Made by a program: the position numbers and the translations under genes. A stretch of 34,090 bases of DNA from an uncultured Lachnospiraceae bacterium (GTDB taxonomy: Bacteria; Bacillota; Clostridia; Lachnospirales; Lachnospiraceae). Numbering within the stretch: position 1 is the first letter of the stretch; each line of letters starts with the position of its first letter. Below the pieces are notes generated by a model. The model saw nothing but the letters and a program-made list of their open reading frames with translations, had not been told where the DNA came from and made no database searches. Of this stretch, positions 7,802 through 15,763 are shown in pieces. Where the stretch lies: the NCBI GenBank assembly GCA_959022495.1, contig CAUEYX010000031.1, forward strand, positions 1-34,090, in the 5' to 3' direction.

Positions 7802-7927
7802 CTATTTTGTTTCTTTCGACTTTTGCGCCATGCACAGCTCGATTCCGCTCTGCTTCATCTCGCTGATGGCGTGCGCCATATGCTTCCGCCGTGCGAAATA
7901 TGTACCTGCAGGCAAGCCTGCGTACAT
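7802..7927 (-). CDS. Possible 41-aa (or 25-aa) small protein between pduP and the Zn dehydrogenase
   Basis: Small open frame starting MYAGLPAG, with a second ATG at 7879 (MAHAISEMKQSG), and ending next to the ribosome binding site of the dehydrogenase gene. It is in the same frame as pduP and follows pduP's stop codon by eight codons. The C-terminal half (ISEMKQSGIELCMAQKSKETK) has ordinary protein-like composition. No strong ribosome binding site precedes either ATG, and the front half overlaps a strong RNA hairpin. I do not recognise it. It may be a real small protein, a decayed tail, or chance. Confidence 0.2.
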   Translation of the reverse strand: MYAGLPAGTYFARRKHMAHAISEMKQSGIELCMAQKSKETK

Positions 7928-7951
7928 ATTTTCACGCCGTAAGCGCACGGC
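7888..7951 (-). other. Nested stem-loop just after pduP
   Basis: The outer 8-bp stem GCCGTGCG (7888-7895) pairs with CGCACGGC (7944-7951). Inside it, AAATATGTAC plus GCAGGC (7896-7913, two bulged bases) pairs with GCCTGC plus GTACATATTT (7916-7931). It begins directly at the pduP stop codon (7952-7954) and has no T-run. It probably protects or processes the mRNA between enzyme and shell parts of the operon. Confidence 0.6.
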
Positions 7952-9340
7952 TTATCGTATACACAGGCTGTCGCTCATCACGCAGCGCCTTCTCTTTGTG
8001 AATGTGCTCGCGCTCGTGAGCCCCTCGCCTGTCCTGCTCGCGATCGTAAACGTACAGAATCCTTCTCCGCCGAACCCGAGCGCCGCATAAGACGGACCGT
8101 TCTTTACAAGGATCGCTGTATCGATCGCTTTCGCGTATTTTGTAATATTATCTACATTCTTTGAGTGGATGTGCGCGGAGTGACGGTTGCCATGCTCAAG
8201 CCACACAGCCTGTTCTACCGCTTCATCAAAATCCTTTGCCCTCACAACGCCGAGAATCGGCATCATAAGCTCTTCCGCGATCAGCGGATGCTCCTTCGGA
8301 CCTTCGAATGTAATACACCTGATATTATCCGGCACAGTCACACCGATCATTCCCAGAAGGGTTTTCGCGTCGCGTCCCACACATTTCCTGTTCAGTTTAC
8401 CGTCTTTGAGGACGACCGCCGTCAGCGCGTCCTGCTCCTCTTTGGAAGCGAGGTAACATCCCTGCTCATTGACCAGGTAGTTCATCAGCTCGTCCGCGAT
8501 GGAATCAACTGCCACGATCTCCTTCTCAGCGATACACGGAAGGTTGTTGTCAAAGGTACATCCATTTACAATGTCCTCCGCGGCCTTCCTGACATCTGCC
8601 GTCTCATCGACCAGCGCCGGCGGGTTCCCCGCGCCTGCCCCGATTCCTCTTCTTCCAGAGGAGAGAACCGCTGTCACGACTCCCGGGCCTCCGGTTGCCG
8701 CGATGAGCTGGATCGCTTTATGTTTCATCATGATATTGCTTGTCTCAAGCGTCGGATGTTCGACCGTGCACGCAATATTGTCCGGACCGCCCGCCTCTAT
8801 AGATGCCTCATTTAAGAGGTTGACCGCATAGATGGACGTCTTAATCGCCGCCGGATGCGGATTGAACACGACGGTGTTCCCGCCCGCGAACATTCCGATC
8901 GTATTGCACAAAACCGTCTCGCTGGGATTTGTACAGGGCGTAATCGCGCCGATAACCCCGAACGGCCCCATCTCAATGAGGGTCAGTCCTCTGTCCCCAG
9001 ACCACGCTGTTGTCGTAATATCCTCCGTCCCCGGAGTCTTCTCGGCAACAAGCTGATGTTTGAGGATTTTGTGCCCGACATTTCCCATGCCGGTCTCCTG
9101 CACGCCCATGCGCGCCAGGATCTCCGCATTCTCCTTGATCTTCCTGCGGATATTGGAGATCACTTTTTCTCTGTGGTCCAAAGACATCCTGGCCACGATC
9201 TTCTGCGACTTCTTCGCCGCCTCGATGGCTTCGTTCATATCCGTGAACACGCCTCTGCTTCCCGATACATCAGAAGCAATCTGCATCTTCGCCACGACCT
9301 CCTGAACGATGTCCTGAACCATCTGTTCATTTACAGACAC
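7952..9340 (-). CDS. pduP: CoA-acylating propionaldehyde dehydrogenase PduP
   Basis: 462 aa, the usual PduP length. It oxidises propionaldehyde to propionyl-CoA with NAD+ inside the BMC. The N-terminal helix (residues 1-20, EQMVQDIVQEVVAKMQ) is a classic encapsulation peptide. The catalytic Cys269 lies in FDNNLPCIAEKE, the GAGAGNPPALVDE segment is conserved, and the protein ends in RRRCVMSDSLCIR as PduP proteins do. The start is GTG with AGGAGG 7 bp upstream, and it overlaps the end of the GlcG/PduO-like gene by 10 bp, so translation is probably coupled. Very secure. Confidence 0.96.
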   Translation of the reverse strand: MSVNEQMVQDIVQEVVAKMQIASDVSGSRGVFTDMNEAIEAAKKSQKIVARMSLDHREKVISNIRRKIKENAEILARMGVQETGMGNVGHKILKHQLVAEKTPGTEDITTTAWSGDRGLTLIEMGPFGVIGAITPCTNPSETVLCNTIGMFAGGNTVVFNPHPAAIKTSIYAVNLLNEASIEAGGPDNIACTVEHPTLETSNIMMKHKAIQLIAATGGPGVVTAVLSSGRRGIGAGAGNPPALVDETADVRKAAEDIVNGCTFDNNLPCIAEKEIVAVDSIADELMNYLVNEQGCYLASKEEQDALTAVVLKDGKLNRKCVGRDAKTLLGMIGVTVPDNIRCITFEGPKEHPLIAEELMMPILGVVRAKDFDEAVEQAVWLEHGNRHSAHIHSKNVDNITKYAKAIDTAILVKNGPSYAALGFGGEGFCTFTIASRTGEGLTSASTFTKRRRCVMSDSLCIR

Positions 9341-9852
9341 TCTAATACCTCCTTGAAGACTTCCTTCCCGTAAGCCGCGATTGCCGTGTCTTCCTCCGCC
9401 GAACCGCCGCTCACACCGAGAGCGCCCACGATATGTCCGTCGGCCTCAAGCACCTCGCCGCCGCCAAAGATCACGATCTTCCCATTGTTCGTGAACTGGA
9501 TTCCATAGAGGTCCTGACCCGGCTGGCTTAAGCGCCCCAGCTGTTCTGTAGACATTTTGAGGCTTGCGGAAGTATAAGTCTTATTAATTGCAATGTCAAA
9601 GCTTGCTATGTACGCATCGTCCATACACTGGACGGATACGGGCCTTCCTGACTTGTCCGAGACAGCGGCCACGATGCTGACACCCATTTCCGCCGCTTTT
9701 GCCTTGACCTTTTCAATCAGGGCATTGGCAAGATCAAGCGTCATCACATGCTTTTTACATTGACAGACATGTTTTTTCTCCTGCGCGGGAGCCTGTTCTT
9801 TCATCTGACTGAGCACGGCTCTCACTGCATTGGTGATGTCTTGTTCATTCAT
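9331..9852 (-). CDS. GlcG/PduO C-terminal-like (DUF336) protein with encapsulation peptide
   Basis: 173 aa. Residues 1-18 (EQDITNAVRAVLSQMKE) look like an encapsulation helix. From about residue 37 it is a GlcG/HbpS-type domain (TLDLANALIEKVKAKAAEMG ... GGGEVLEADGHIVGALGVSGGS). This is the second domain of PduO, known in relatives as a haem- or corrin-binding module; the adenosyltransferase domain of PduO is absent, as expected in a B12-free glycyl-radical system. Two Cys in HVCQCKKH (Cys30, Cys32) lie in the linker and are unusual. The role in glycyl-radical BMCs is unknown; redox or oxygen protection is a guess. Confidence 0.85.
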   Translation of the reverse strand: MNEQDITNAVRAVLSQMKEQAPAQEKKHVCQCKKHVMTLDLANALIEKVKAKAAEMGVSIVAAVSDKSGRPVSVQCMDDAYIASFDIAINKTYTSASLKMSTEQLGRLSQPGQDLYGIQFTNNGKIVIFGGGEVLEADGHIVGALGVSGGSAEEDTAIAAYGKEVFKEVLECL

Positions 9853-9875
9853 AGCTCTGCCTCACTTCGCAGTTA

Positions 9876-10688
9876 TTACATTCCTAACTGCTCCATTACC
9901 TTTTTCGTGATGGAAGCGATCAGGTCTGCGTCTGTACCTTCAGCCGGCGCTGCCGCTTTGCTTCCGCAGTTTCCGCCGCATGAATGGCAGCTCGGTTTAC
10001 CAGCCTGTGCGTTCGGGCAGAGGTTTGCCGGATGCTTGCCCGGAAGTCCCATCTGTCTTCTGATCTCGTACAGTCTCTCAACCTGCTCTTTTGTAAACTC
10101 CTGCGGGCCGCCAACCTGCATTGACTGGTAAAGCAGCTGTGCATAGAACTCTGTGGATTCCATCTTGTGGTATGCTGCCAGAAGGCTGTCAGAATAGGTC
10201 AGCGCTCCATGGTTCTCAAGGAGAACCGCGTCAAAATGCTGCAGATACGGCTCTACTGCGTCCGGAATCTCCATTGTGGACGGCACGCCGTATTTCGCGA
10301 TCGGCACACATCCAAGGGCAATGACTGCCTCCGGCATGATCGGCTGCGTCAGCGGGATGCCAGCGATAGCGAATGTTGTGGCATACAGCGGATGCGCATG
10401 TACAACTGCGTTTACATCCGGTCTCTTTTCATAGACACGCATGTGCATCTTGATCTCAGAAGAAGGCCTGAATCCTTTGTTCGCCTGAAGAACATTGCCT
10501 TTCTCATCAACTTTGCAGATGTACTCCGGAGTCATGAAACCTTTGCTGACACCTGTAGGCGTACATAAAAATTCATGGTCATTGAGCTTTACAGAAAAGT
10601 TACCGTCGTTTGCGGCAACCATTCCGCGGTTGTAAACTCTTTTACCGATCTCACACATTTCTTTTTTGATTTCGTATTCGTTTTGCAT
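9876..10688 (-). CDS. Class II aldolase (rhamnulose/fuculose-1-phosphate aldolase) with Cys cluster and C-terminal encapsulation tag
   Basis: 270 aa from the ATG at 10688, which has AGGAGG 7 bp upstream; the frame extends further but without support. FucA/AraD-type Zn aldolase: Glu79 in RPSSEIKMH, Zn ligands His97 and His99 in VVHAHPLYA, and His160 in LLENHGALTY. It cleaves deoxy-ketose-1-phosphate to DHAP and L-lactaldehyde. After the catalytic domain come four Cys at 224, 234, 237 and 241 (pattern CX9CX2CX3C), then an Ala-rich linker and a terminal helix (residues 252-270, DADLIASITKKVMEQLG) resembling an encapsulation peptide. With rhamnulokinase nearby and no fucose genes, rhamnulose-1-phosphate is the likely substrate (inference). 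Confidence 0.92.
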   Translation of the reverse strand: MQNEYEIKKEMCEIGKRVYNRGMVAANDGNFSVKLNDHEFLCTPTGVSKGFMTPEYICKVDEKGNVLQANKGFRPSSEIKMHMRVYEKRPDVNAVVHAHPLYATTFAIAGIPLTQPIMPEAVIALGCVPIAKYGVPSTMEIPDAVEPYLQHFDAVLLENHGALTYSDSLLAAYHKMESTEFYAQLLYQSMQVGGPQEFTKEQVERLYEIRRQMGLPGKHPANLCPNAQAGKPSCHSCGGNCGSKAAAPAEGTDADLIASITKKVMEQLGM

Positions 10689-10709
10689 CTCTTCTCCTCC
10701 TTGGATTCT

Positions 10710-10728
10710 ACAAAACATTTTGTTTTGT
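10710..10728 (-). promoter_or_regulatory. Inverted repeat in the aldolase leader (candidate operator)
   Basis: ACAAAAC and GTTTTGT separated by 5 bp, placed between the -10 box and the ribosome binding site of the aldolase gene. The position suits a repressor site, possibly for the DeoR protein of the same operon. No second copy was seen at the dehydratase promoter, so the link is tentative. Confidence 0.4.
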
Positions 10729-10743
10729 GTTGTTTCTTTTTTT

Positions 10744-10772
10744 ATACTACCACACAACCCCACAATAGTCAA
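10744..10772 (-). promoter_or_regulatory. Internal sigma-A promoter for aldolase and downstream BMC genes
   Basis: Minus-strand TTGACT, 17-bp spacer, TAGTAT, in the 127-bp gap between the activase and aldolase genes. It would allow the aldolase, BMC enzyme and shell genes to be transcribed apart from the dehydratase and activase. Confidence 0.65.
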
Positions 10773-10815
10773 CTTATTTCAATGTTGGTTTTTCGTGGGT
10801 TTTGATTCATCTCTC

Positions 10816-11610
10816 TTATCCTCCAATCTGGCATTCCACACCGGATGCCGCCTGGGCAGCTCTCAAAAGTCTTACCATCTGTTCATTCTCCGGAGGAAGC
10901 ACATCCCCCATCAAGTATGGTCTGCCAAGACCTTCGTATTTATCCTGCCCAAGCCTGTGGTAAGGCAGAAGATGCATTCTCTTTACATTTCCAAGGCTCC
11001 TTGTGTACTCCGCGATCTCCCGTATCTCCTCCTCCGTGTCATTGAAACCGGGAATCACCGGAACGCGGATACTCAGTTCTGTCATATGGGAAGCCGCGAT
11101 TTTCTTCGCGTTTTCCAGCATAAGCTCATTGCCCCTGCCTGTGTATTCTTTATGCTTCGCCGAGTCCATGTGTTTGATATCCAGCAGATATTGATCCAGA
11201 TAAGGTAGCAGCTCTTCGATCACCTTGTACTGCGCGCAGCCCATGCTCTCCATGGCAGTGCTGATGCCCGCCTCATACGCCGCCCGCAGTAAATCTCGCG
11301 CGAACTCCGGCTGGCACAGGCTCTCCCCTCCCGAGAGGGTCAGTCCGCCCCCGGTCCTTCTGTAATAGGGCCGGTCTTTCTCCACCGTCTCCATGACCTC
11401 CTCTACAGTCACATCTTCACCAATCACCTTGGGCTCCCCCAGGACCATCATCGTCTCAATCGCGTAATTCTGCGATTCCGGGTTGCAGCACCACCGGCAG
11501 CGCAGCACGCAGCCTTTTAGAAATACAATGGTGCGGATGCCATTTCCGTCGTGGATGGAATATCTCTGGATGTCAAAGATACGCCCTTTCGTCTTCAGAT
11601 ATTCTTCCAT
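10816..11610 (-). CDS. Glycyl-radical enzyme activating enzyme (radical SAM), short form
   Basis: 264 aa. It uses S-adenosylmethionine and a [4Fe-4S] cluster to place the glycyl radical on the dehydratase coded just upstream. The radical-SAM motif is CVLRCRWC (Cys34, Cys38, Cys41), followed by TGGGLTLSGGE. The two-cluster ferredoxin insertion found in many activases of this group (about 300 aa) is missing: the sequence runs from CCNPESQ through a short segment straight to the EEVMETVEKDRPYYRRTGGG region, as in pyruvate formate-lyase activase. It follows the dehydratase by 59 bp; GGAG lies 11 bp before the ATG. Confidence 0.93.
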   Translation of the reverse strand: MEEYLKTKGRIFDIQRYSIHDGNGIRTIVFLKGCVLRCRWCCNPESQNYAIETMMVLGEPKVIGEDVTVEEVMETVEKDRPYYRRTGGGLTLSGGESLCQPEFARDLLRAAYEAGISTAMESMGCAQYKVIEELLPYLDQYLLDIKHMDSAKHKEYTGRGNELMLENAKKIAASHMTELSIRVPVIPGFNDTEEEIREIAEYTRSLGNVKRMHLLPYHRLGQDKYEGLGRPYLMGDVLPPENEQMVRLLRAAQAASGVECQIGG

Positions 11611-11669
11611 GCTGTTATAATCTCCTTCATTGATCGGGATACCGGACAGGCGTTTTACGCCATCCGCTG

Positions 11670-14201
11670 TCAGAATCCCTGCTCTGTCCTGCGAATAATG
11701 TCATCCTGGAGCGACTTGGACAGAGTTGTAAACAGCGCGCTGTATCCTGCCACACGCACAACCAGATGCTTGTACTGCTCCGGATGCTTCTGCGCGTCCA
11801 AAAGCGTCTCCCTGCTCACCACATTAAACTGCATATGGCTTCCCTTCTGGTCAAAGTAGGAACGGATGAGCCCGACAAAATTCTCAAGTCCCCTCCTTCC
11901 GCTCAGTGCTGACGGATGGAACTTCTGATTAAACAATGTCCCGTTGGACGCGATGAAATGATCCAGCCTTGATACGGAATTCGCAGCCGCTGTCGGCCCA
12001 TGGGTATCCTTTCCGGCTGACGGCGAAACTCCGTCCGCCACCGGTGTATGTGCCAGACGTCCGTCCGGTGTAGCTCCTGTCTGTGCTCCAAGCGGAACAT
12101 TGGCGGACACAGGATAAAGGCCTGCCTGAAAGATTCCGCCCCTCGGGTTTTTATATTCCTGGAGAGGACGTGTATAGGTATAGGCCACGTCTCTGGCAAA
12201 CGCGTCCACCTCCGGGATATCATTTCCGAATTTCGGCACTTCGTCGATCAATTTCAGGATACGCTCTCCATTTGCTTTCACCTGCTCAGACTCAGACACA
12301 GCTGTCACTGTATTGATTACAGCTGTAATCTCTTTTTCCCCGACATTCTGCCCCTCCGCCTTCATCTCGGAGACAATCTGGGATACAATGCCCGCCACAT
12401 CTTCCTGCGAAAGCCCTTTACCGTAATTGGTGGCCAGCGCCTCCTTCAGTTCATGCATGGTAACCTTTTTCTCATCATACACAAGCTTCTTAACGGCATA
12501 AAGTGAATCCGCCATGTTCGCGATGCCAAATCCCTGGGGACCGGTAAAGTTATAGACAGCGCCTCCTTCCTGGACCGTCTTTCCCCGTTTCATACAGTCA
12601 TCAACCATAGAAGAAAGGAACGGAAGCGGGCACCGCTCCGCGTGCGCCATATCAATCGCATTGTCCGCATTTACAAGAAGTTTGACTGCGTAGTTCATCT
12701 GCGCCTTGTACGCGTTATAGAACTCGTCAAACGTCTTCATCTCTTCCACGTCCCCGGTCTTCAGTCCTACCTGGGCGCCTTTGTCCATACCATTAGAAAA
12801 TACCAGTTCCAGCGGTCTGCACATGTTGAAGAACGCGGCGTCATGCCACCCTTCGGTCTTGCCGGCTTTCTGCGGCTCCACACAGCCGATGATATTGTAG
12901 TCCCTCGCATCCTGCAGCGTAAGCCCGCGGCTTACCAGAGCGGGAATGATGACCTCGTCATTGTAATAAGCCGGAAGCCCGATTCCCGTGCGTGTCAGTT
13001 CCGCTGCCCGGATCAGAAATTCATGAGGTGAGCCGTTCCACACCCGCACTGAGAATGACGGCTGAGGCAGGAATACATGTTCTGACGCTGTAATACACAT
13101 GAATGACAGGTCATTCGTCACATCTACTCCGTCCTCGTTCTGACCCCCCGCGATCAGATTCTGGAACAGGCTGTACCCTGCAAATCCTTCCGCTGATACA
13201 GCATCTCTGCACTTATTCAAATCATTTAATTTCACCCAGATACAATCCATCAGTTCCTGGGCCGACTCTCTTGTAATCCTTCCGCTGTCGAGATCCTTCT
13301 TATAATAAGGATACATATACTGGTCGAATCTCCCCGGGGAAATGGAATGTCCGCTGGACTCGATCTGCAGAAGCTGCTGTACGAACCAGAACGACTGACA
13401 CGCCTCATAAAAGCCTTCAGCACCTTTCTCCGGCACATGCGCGCAGTTCTGCGCAATGATAAGAAGCTCTTTCTTTCTGACCGGGTCCGTACATTCCTCT
13501 GCCTTCTGCAGCGCCAGGCGCGCATAACGTTTCGCGTAAGTTACAGCCGCGTCACAGCTGATGATCACCGCCTCAAGGAAACGTGATCTCTTCTGGTAAT
13601 CCCCATCGCCAAAATCAAGCGATTCCAGTTCTGCTTCCGCCTTTCTTCGGATGCCCGAAAAACCCTCCGCGAGCACTTCATCGTATTTTACCGTAACATG
13701 CCCCACTCCATTATAGAAATAGTTGCCCGGCGTAAACATGTTGTGCTCCATAGCCAGAAGGGTCTCCGGTTCCATATAAGCCGTTGCCAGCTCACTTGTC
13801 GTGCGCCCCTTCCAGTAAGCGTCAGCTTCTTTCAATTCACGCTTAGTCTTCTCTGATATGTAGAATGGATCTGCGGTTCTGGTTTCTACTGTGTCAAACT
13901 CTGCCTCCAGCCATTCATAAGAGAATTCCGGATAAGTCTGGCATCCTCTGGGAGCGATCGTCGTGCTTCCGACAATTAATTCCTGGTCGCGGATCACAAT
14001 CGGAATGTTCTCCAGAATATGCTGGAAGGCCTTCGCTCTTCGGATTACCATGGGTTCATCCTCTGTCTGCTTATAAGACTCTGTTATCAGCACGGCTCTG
14101 GCCGATTCGATCTCCGGCATCTTCGCATACAGCTCCTCAACAAGGGCGGGGATGCGTTCTGTCTTCGGGACCGGAGTACTGTCATAAGTATATAGCCCCA
14201 T
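11670..14201 (-). CDS. Glycyl-radical 1,2-propanediol dehydratase (B12-independent)
   Basis: 843 aa from the ATG at 14201 (AAAGGAG 8 bp upstream); the open frame runs 36 codons further up through promoter sequence and is rejected there. It dehydrates 1,2-propanediol to propionaldehyde. The active-site Cys440 and Glu442 lie in NIIGCVEPQ, the signature of glycerol/propanediol dehydratases, and the radical glycine is Gly819 in RVAGYSA near the C-terminus. No N-terminal encapsulation peptide is visible, so it may enter the BMC by contact with tagged partners. It is first in the BMC operon, behind a near-consensus promoter. Choline lyase is argued against by the diol-dehydratase-type GCVEP motif and the aldolase context. 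Confidence 0.94.
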   Translation of the reverse strand: MGLYTYDSTPVPKTERIPALVEELYAKMPEIESARAVLITESYKQTEDEPMVIRRAKAFQHILENIPIVIRDQELIVGSTTIAPRGCQTYPEFSYEWLEAEFDTVETRTADPFYISEKTKRELKEADAYWKGRTTSELATAYMEPETLLAMEHNMFTPGNYFYNGVGHVTVKYDEVLAEGFSGIRRKAEAELESLDFGDGDYQKRSRFLEAVIISCDAAVTYAKRYARLALQKAEECTDPVRKKELLIIAQNCAHVPEKGAEGFYEACQSFWFVQQLLQIESSGHSISPGRFDQYMYPYYKKDLDSGRITRESAQELMDCIWVKLNDLNKCRDAVSAEGFAGYSLFQNLIAGGQNEDGVDVTNDLSFMCITASEHVFLPQPSFSVRVWNGSPHEFLIRAAELTRTGIGLPAYYNDEVIIPALVSRGLTLQDARDYNIIGCVEPQKAGKTEGWHDAAFFNMCRPLELVFSNGMDKGAQVGLKTGDVEEMKTFDEFYNAYKAQMNYAVKLLVNADNAIDMAHAERCPLPFLSSMVDDCMKRGKTVQEGGAVYNFTGPQGFGIANMADSLYAVKKLVYDEKKVTMHELKEALATNYGKGLSQEDVAGIVSQIVSEMKAEGQNVGEKEITAVINTVTAVSESEQVKANGERILKLIDEVPKFGNDIPEVDAFARDVAYTYTRPLQEYKNPRGGIFQAGLYPVSANVPLGAQTGATPDGRLAHTPVADGVSPSAGKDTHGPTAAANSVSRLDHFIASNGTLFNQKFHPSALSGRRGLENFVGLIRSYFDQKGSHMQFNVVSRETLLDAQKHPEQYKHLVVRVAGYSALFTTLSKSLQDDIIRRTEQGF

Positions 14202-14234
14202 TGTACTTACTCCTTTCTTCCTATAATTGTCATC

Positions 14235-14263
14235 ATTATACTGCGCGGCGCCTGACAAGTCAA
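14235..14263 (-). promoter_or_regulatory. Sigma-A promoter of the BMC operon
   Basis: Minus-strand TTGACT, 17-bp spacer, TATAAT, ending about 34 bp before the dehydratase ATG. Near consensus, so regulation probably relies on a repressor or on the repeats just upstream. Confidence 0.75.
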
Positions 14264-14270
14264 CGCGAAA

Positions 14271-14324
14271 CCAACACATTATAATATTAAACACGTAGTT
14301 TTCCCACATAATCCAACATATAAT
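14271..14324. promoter_or_regulatory. Three direct repeats upstream of the dehydratase promoter
   Basis: On the plus strand: CCAACACATTATAAT (14271), CCCACATAAT (14303) and CCAACATATAAT (14313). They share CCMACA followed by an AT-rich end. The last two are 10 bp apart, one helical turn. Direct repeats ahead of a -35 box are typical of AraC-type activator sites. They could serve the AraC protein at 18866-19837, but this is inferred only from pattern. Confidence 0.4.
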
Positions 14325-14368
14325 TCGTTGTATTTATTTGTTTTTTATTTGTTTTTCCTGTTTTTCAG

Positions 14369-14397
14369 TTGACAAATCTTTTCGAACTCTTCATACT
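14369..14397 (+). promoter_or_regulatory. Promoter of the PHP gene
   Basis: TTGACA, 17-bp spacer, CATACT, pointing away from the BMC operon; the leader to the ATG at 14433 is short. Confidence 0.55.
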
Positions 14398-14432
14398 ATA
14401 AGGAGAGTTTATATTGTCAGAAGGGAATGCCA

Positions 14433-15152
14433 ATGGGAACTTACGAATTTGATATTCATACTCATACAATTGCAAGCGGGCACGGTTCCACCGCCACAAT
14501 CACAGATATGGCGAAGGCTGCGGCTGCCCGCAATTTAAAACTGCTTGGCATCTCCGACCACGGTCCTGCCACACTGGGCGGCGGATGTGCCTCCTACTTC
14601 CGGAATCTGGCGTACGCCCAGAAAGAACGGCTGGGTGTGAAGATGCTTTACGGCGCGGAAGCAAATATTCTGGACTACCGGGGGCGCCTGGACCTGGATG
14701 AGGGTATTCTTAAATCTCTGGATTATGTAATCGCAAGCATGCACCAGCCTTTGATCAAGCCCGGCACCATGGAGGAGAATACGCAGGCTTATATCAATGC
14801 CATGAAAAACCCGCATGTATCCATCATCGGGCACTGCAGCGACACCCGGTTTCCTGTAGATTATTTCCGGCTGTTCCAGGCAGCAATGAAATATCATGTA
14901 CTTCTTGAGATCAACAACAGTTCCTTAAGCCCGGACGGCTACAGGGGCAATACAAAATTTAATGATCTTCTGATCCTGAATCTGTCCCGCCATTTCAGCT
15001 GGCCGGTGCTTTTCTCAAGCGACAGCCACGGCACAAAACACGTAGGCGATTTTACATACGCGGCGGAGGCGGCACAACTCGCCGAAGTTCCCCGGTCCCT
15101 TATTTTAAATGATTCGGCGGAGGCTTTGTTAAGCTTTTTGAAAGACCGGTAA
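14433..15152 (+). CDS. PHP-domain phosphoesterase (YcdX-like)
   Basis: 239 aa from the ATG at 14433, which has AAGGGA 6 bp upstream; an ATG two codons earlier is too close. Metal-binding PHP motifs are FDIHTHT, SDHGP, GAEANILD, IGHCSDTR and SDSHGT, all intact. This small phosphatase-like family hydrolyses phosphate esters of unknown physiological identity. It is divergent from the BMC operon and shares its control region; a role in sugar-phosphate detoxification would fit but is not shown. It ends at a strong hairpin that also carries the next gene's ribosome binding site. Confidence 0.85.
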   Translation: MGTYEFDIHTHTIASGHGSTATITDMAKAAAARNLKLLGISDHGPATLGGGCASYFRNLAYAQKERLGVKMLYGAEANILDYRGRLDLDEGILKSLDYVIASMHQPLIKPGTMEENTQAYINAMKNPHVSIIGHCSDTRFPVDYFRLFQAAMKYHVLLEINNSSLSPDGYRGNTKFNDLLILNLSRHFSWPVLFSSDSHGTKHVGDFTYAAEAAQLAEVPRSLILNDSAEALLSFLKDR

Positions 15153-15180
15153 ATCCCGCCCGAAATGTATAAAAGTAATA

Positions 15181-15242
15181 TCCCCCGCATACTCTATATG
15201 CAGAAATTCTTTTTCTGCATATACGGAATGTGGGGGATTTTT
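15181..15242 (+). terminator. Terminator hairpin whose 3' arm is the next gene's ribosome binding site
   Basis: The inner stem TATATGCAGAAA (15195-15206) pairs perfectly with 15212-15223 around a 5-nt loop. The outer stem TCCCCC (15181-15186) pairs with GGGGGA (15232-15237), and TTTTT follows. The GGGGGA arm is also the Shine-Dalgarno sequence 7 bp before the ATG at 15245, so folding would both end upstream transcription and hide the start site. Confidence 0.75.
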
Positions 15243-15244
15243 AT

Positions 15245-15763
15245 ATGGATTATGAAAATACAAAATCTGTCAAATCTTATTTTATCGCGGGCATTCTCTT
15301 CGCATCTGTCCTTGGGACTCTGTCCCATTTTTTCTATCAATGGTCCGCTGGAAATCCGGTAATCGCCCTCTTCTCCCCAGTTAATGAATCCACCTGGGAA
15401 CACATGAAGCTGGTCTTCTTCCCGGTCCTGCTTTGGAGTTTCTTTCTGCCTGCCGGCATCCGCAAAAGCAATCCTTCCCTGCGCCCCGCCCTCCTGGCGG
15501 GAGGGCTGCTGGGCACATGGAGCATTCCGGTTCTTTTTTACACCTATTCCGGCATACTTGGAAAGGATGTGGCTTTCATTGATATTGCTATCTTTTTTAT
15601 CGCCGTCCTCATCAGTTTCGGCACCGCATGGAAACTTGGCAGATCCTCCGGGGCAGGGGAATTCCGGCTGTTGATCGGAGTCCTGTCCATCCTCATGGCG
15701 CTGGCATTTTTCCTCTTTACCTTCGCTCCTCCCCAGATCGGCCTCTTCGCGGAACAGCTGTGA
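15245..15763 (+). CDS. DUF6512-like integral membrane protein
   Basis: 172 aa from the ATG at 15245; an in-frame GTG five codons upstream lies in the ribosome binding site and is rejected. Five hydrophobic segments are seen (about residues 12-30, 53-70, 81-100, 107-130 and 141-165), with the family-like motif SPVNESTWEHMKL in an early loop. Its function is unknown. It sits between the PHP gene and the convergent isomerase gene and has no evident tie to sugar breakdown. Family naming is from memory of the motif and is moderately sure. Confidence 0.75.
   Translation: MDYENTKSVKSYFIAGILFASVLGTLSHFFYQWSAGNPVIALFSPVNESTWEHMKLVFFPVLLWSFFLPAGIRKSNPSLRPALLAGGLLGTWSIPVLFYTYSGILGKDVAFIDIAIFFIAVLISFGTAWKLGRSSGAGEFRLLIGVLSILMALAFFLFTFAPPQIGLFAEQL

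Noticed and set aside
9331..9852. Cobalamin adenosyltransferase PduO
   Set aside because: Only the GlcG-like second domain is present; the adenosyltransferase domain is missing and the dehydratase does not use B12.
11670..14201. Choline trimethylamine-lyase as identity of the glycyl-radical enzyme
   Set aside because: The active-site motif is GCVEP as in diol dehydratases, and the locus has a class II aldolase and rhamnulokinase but no choline-related gene.
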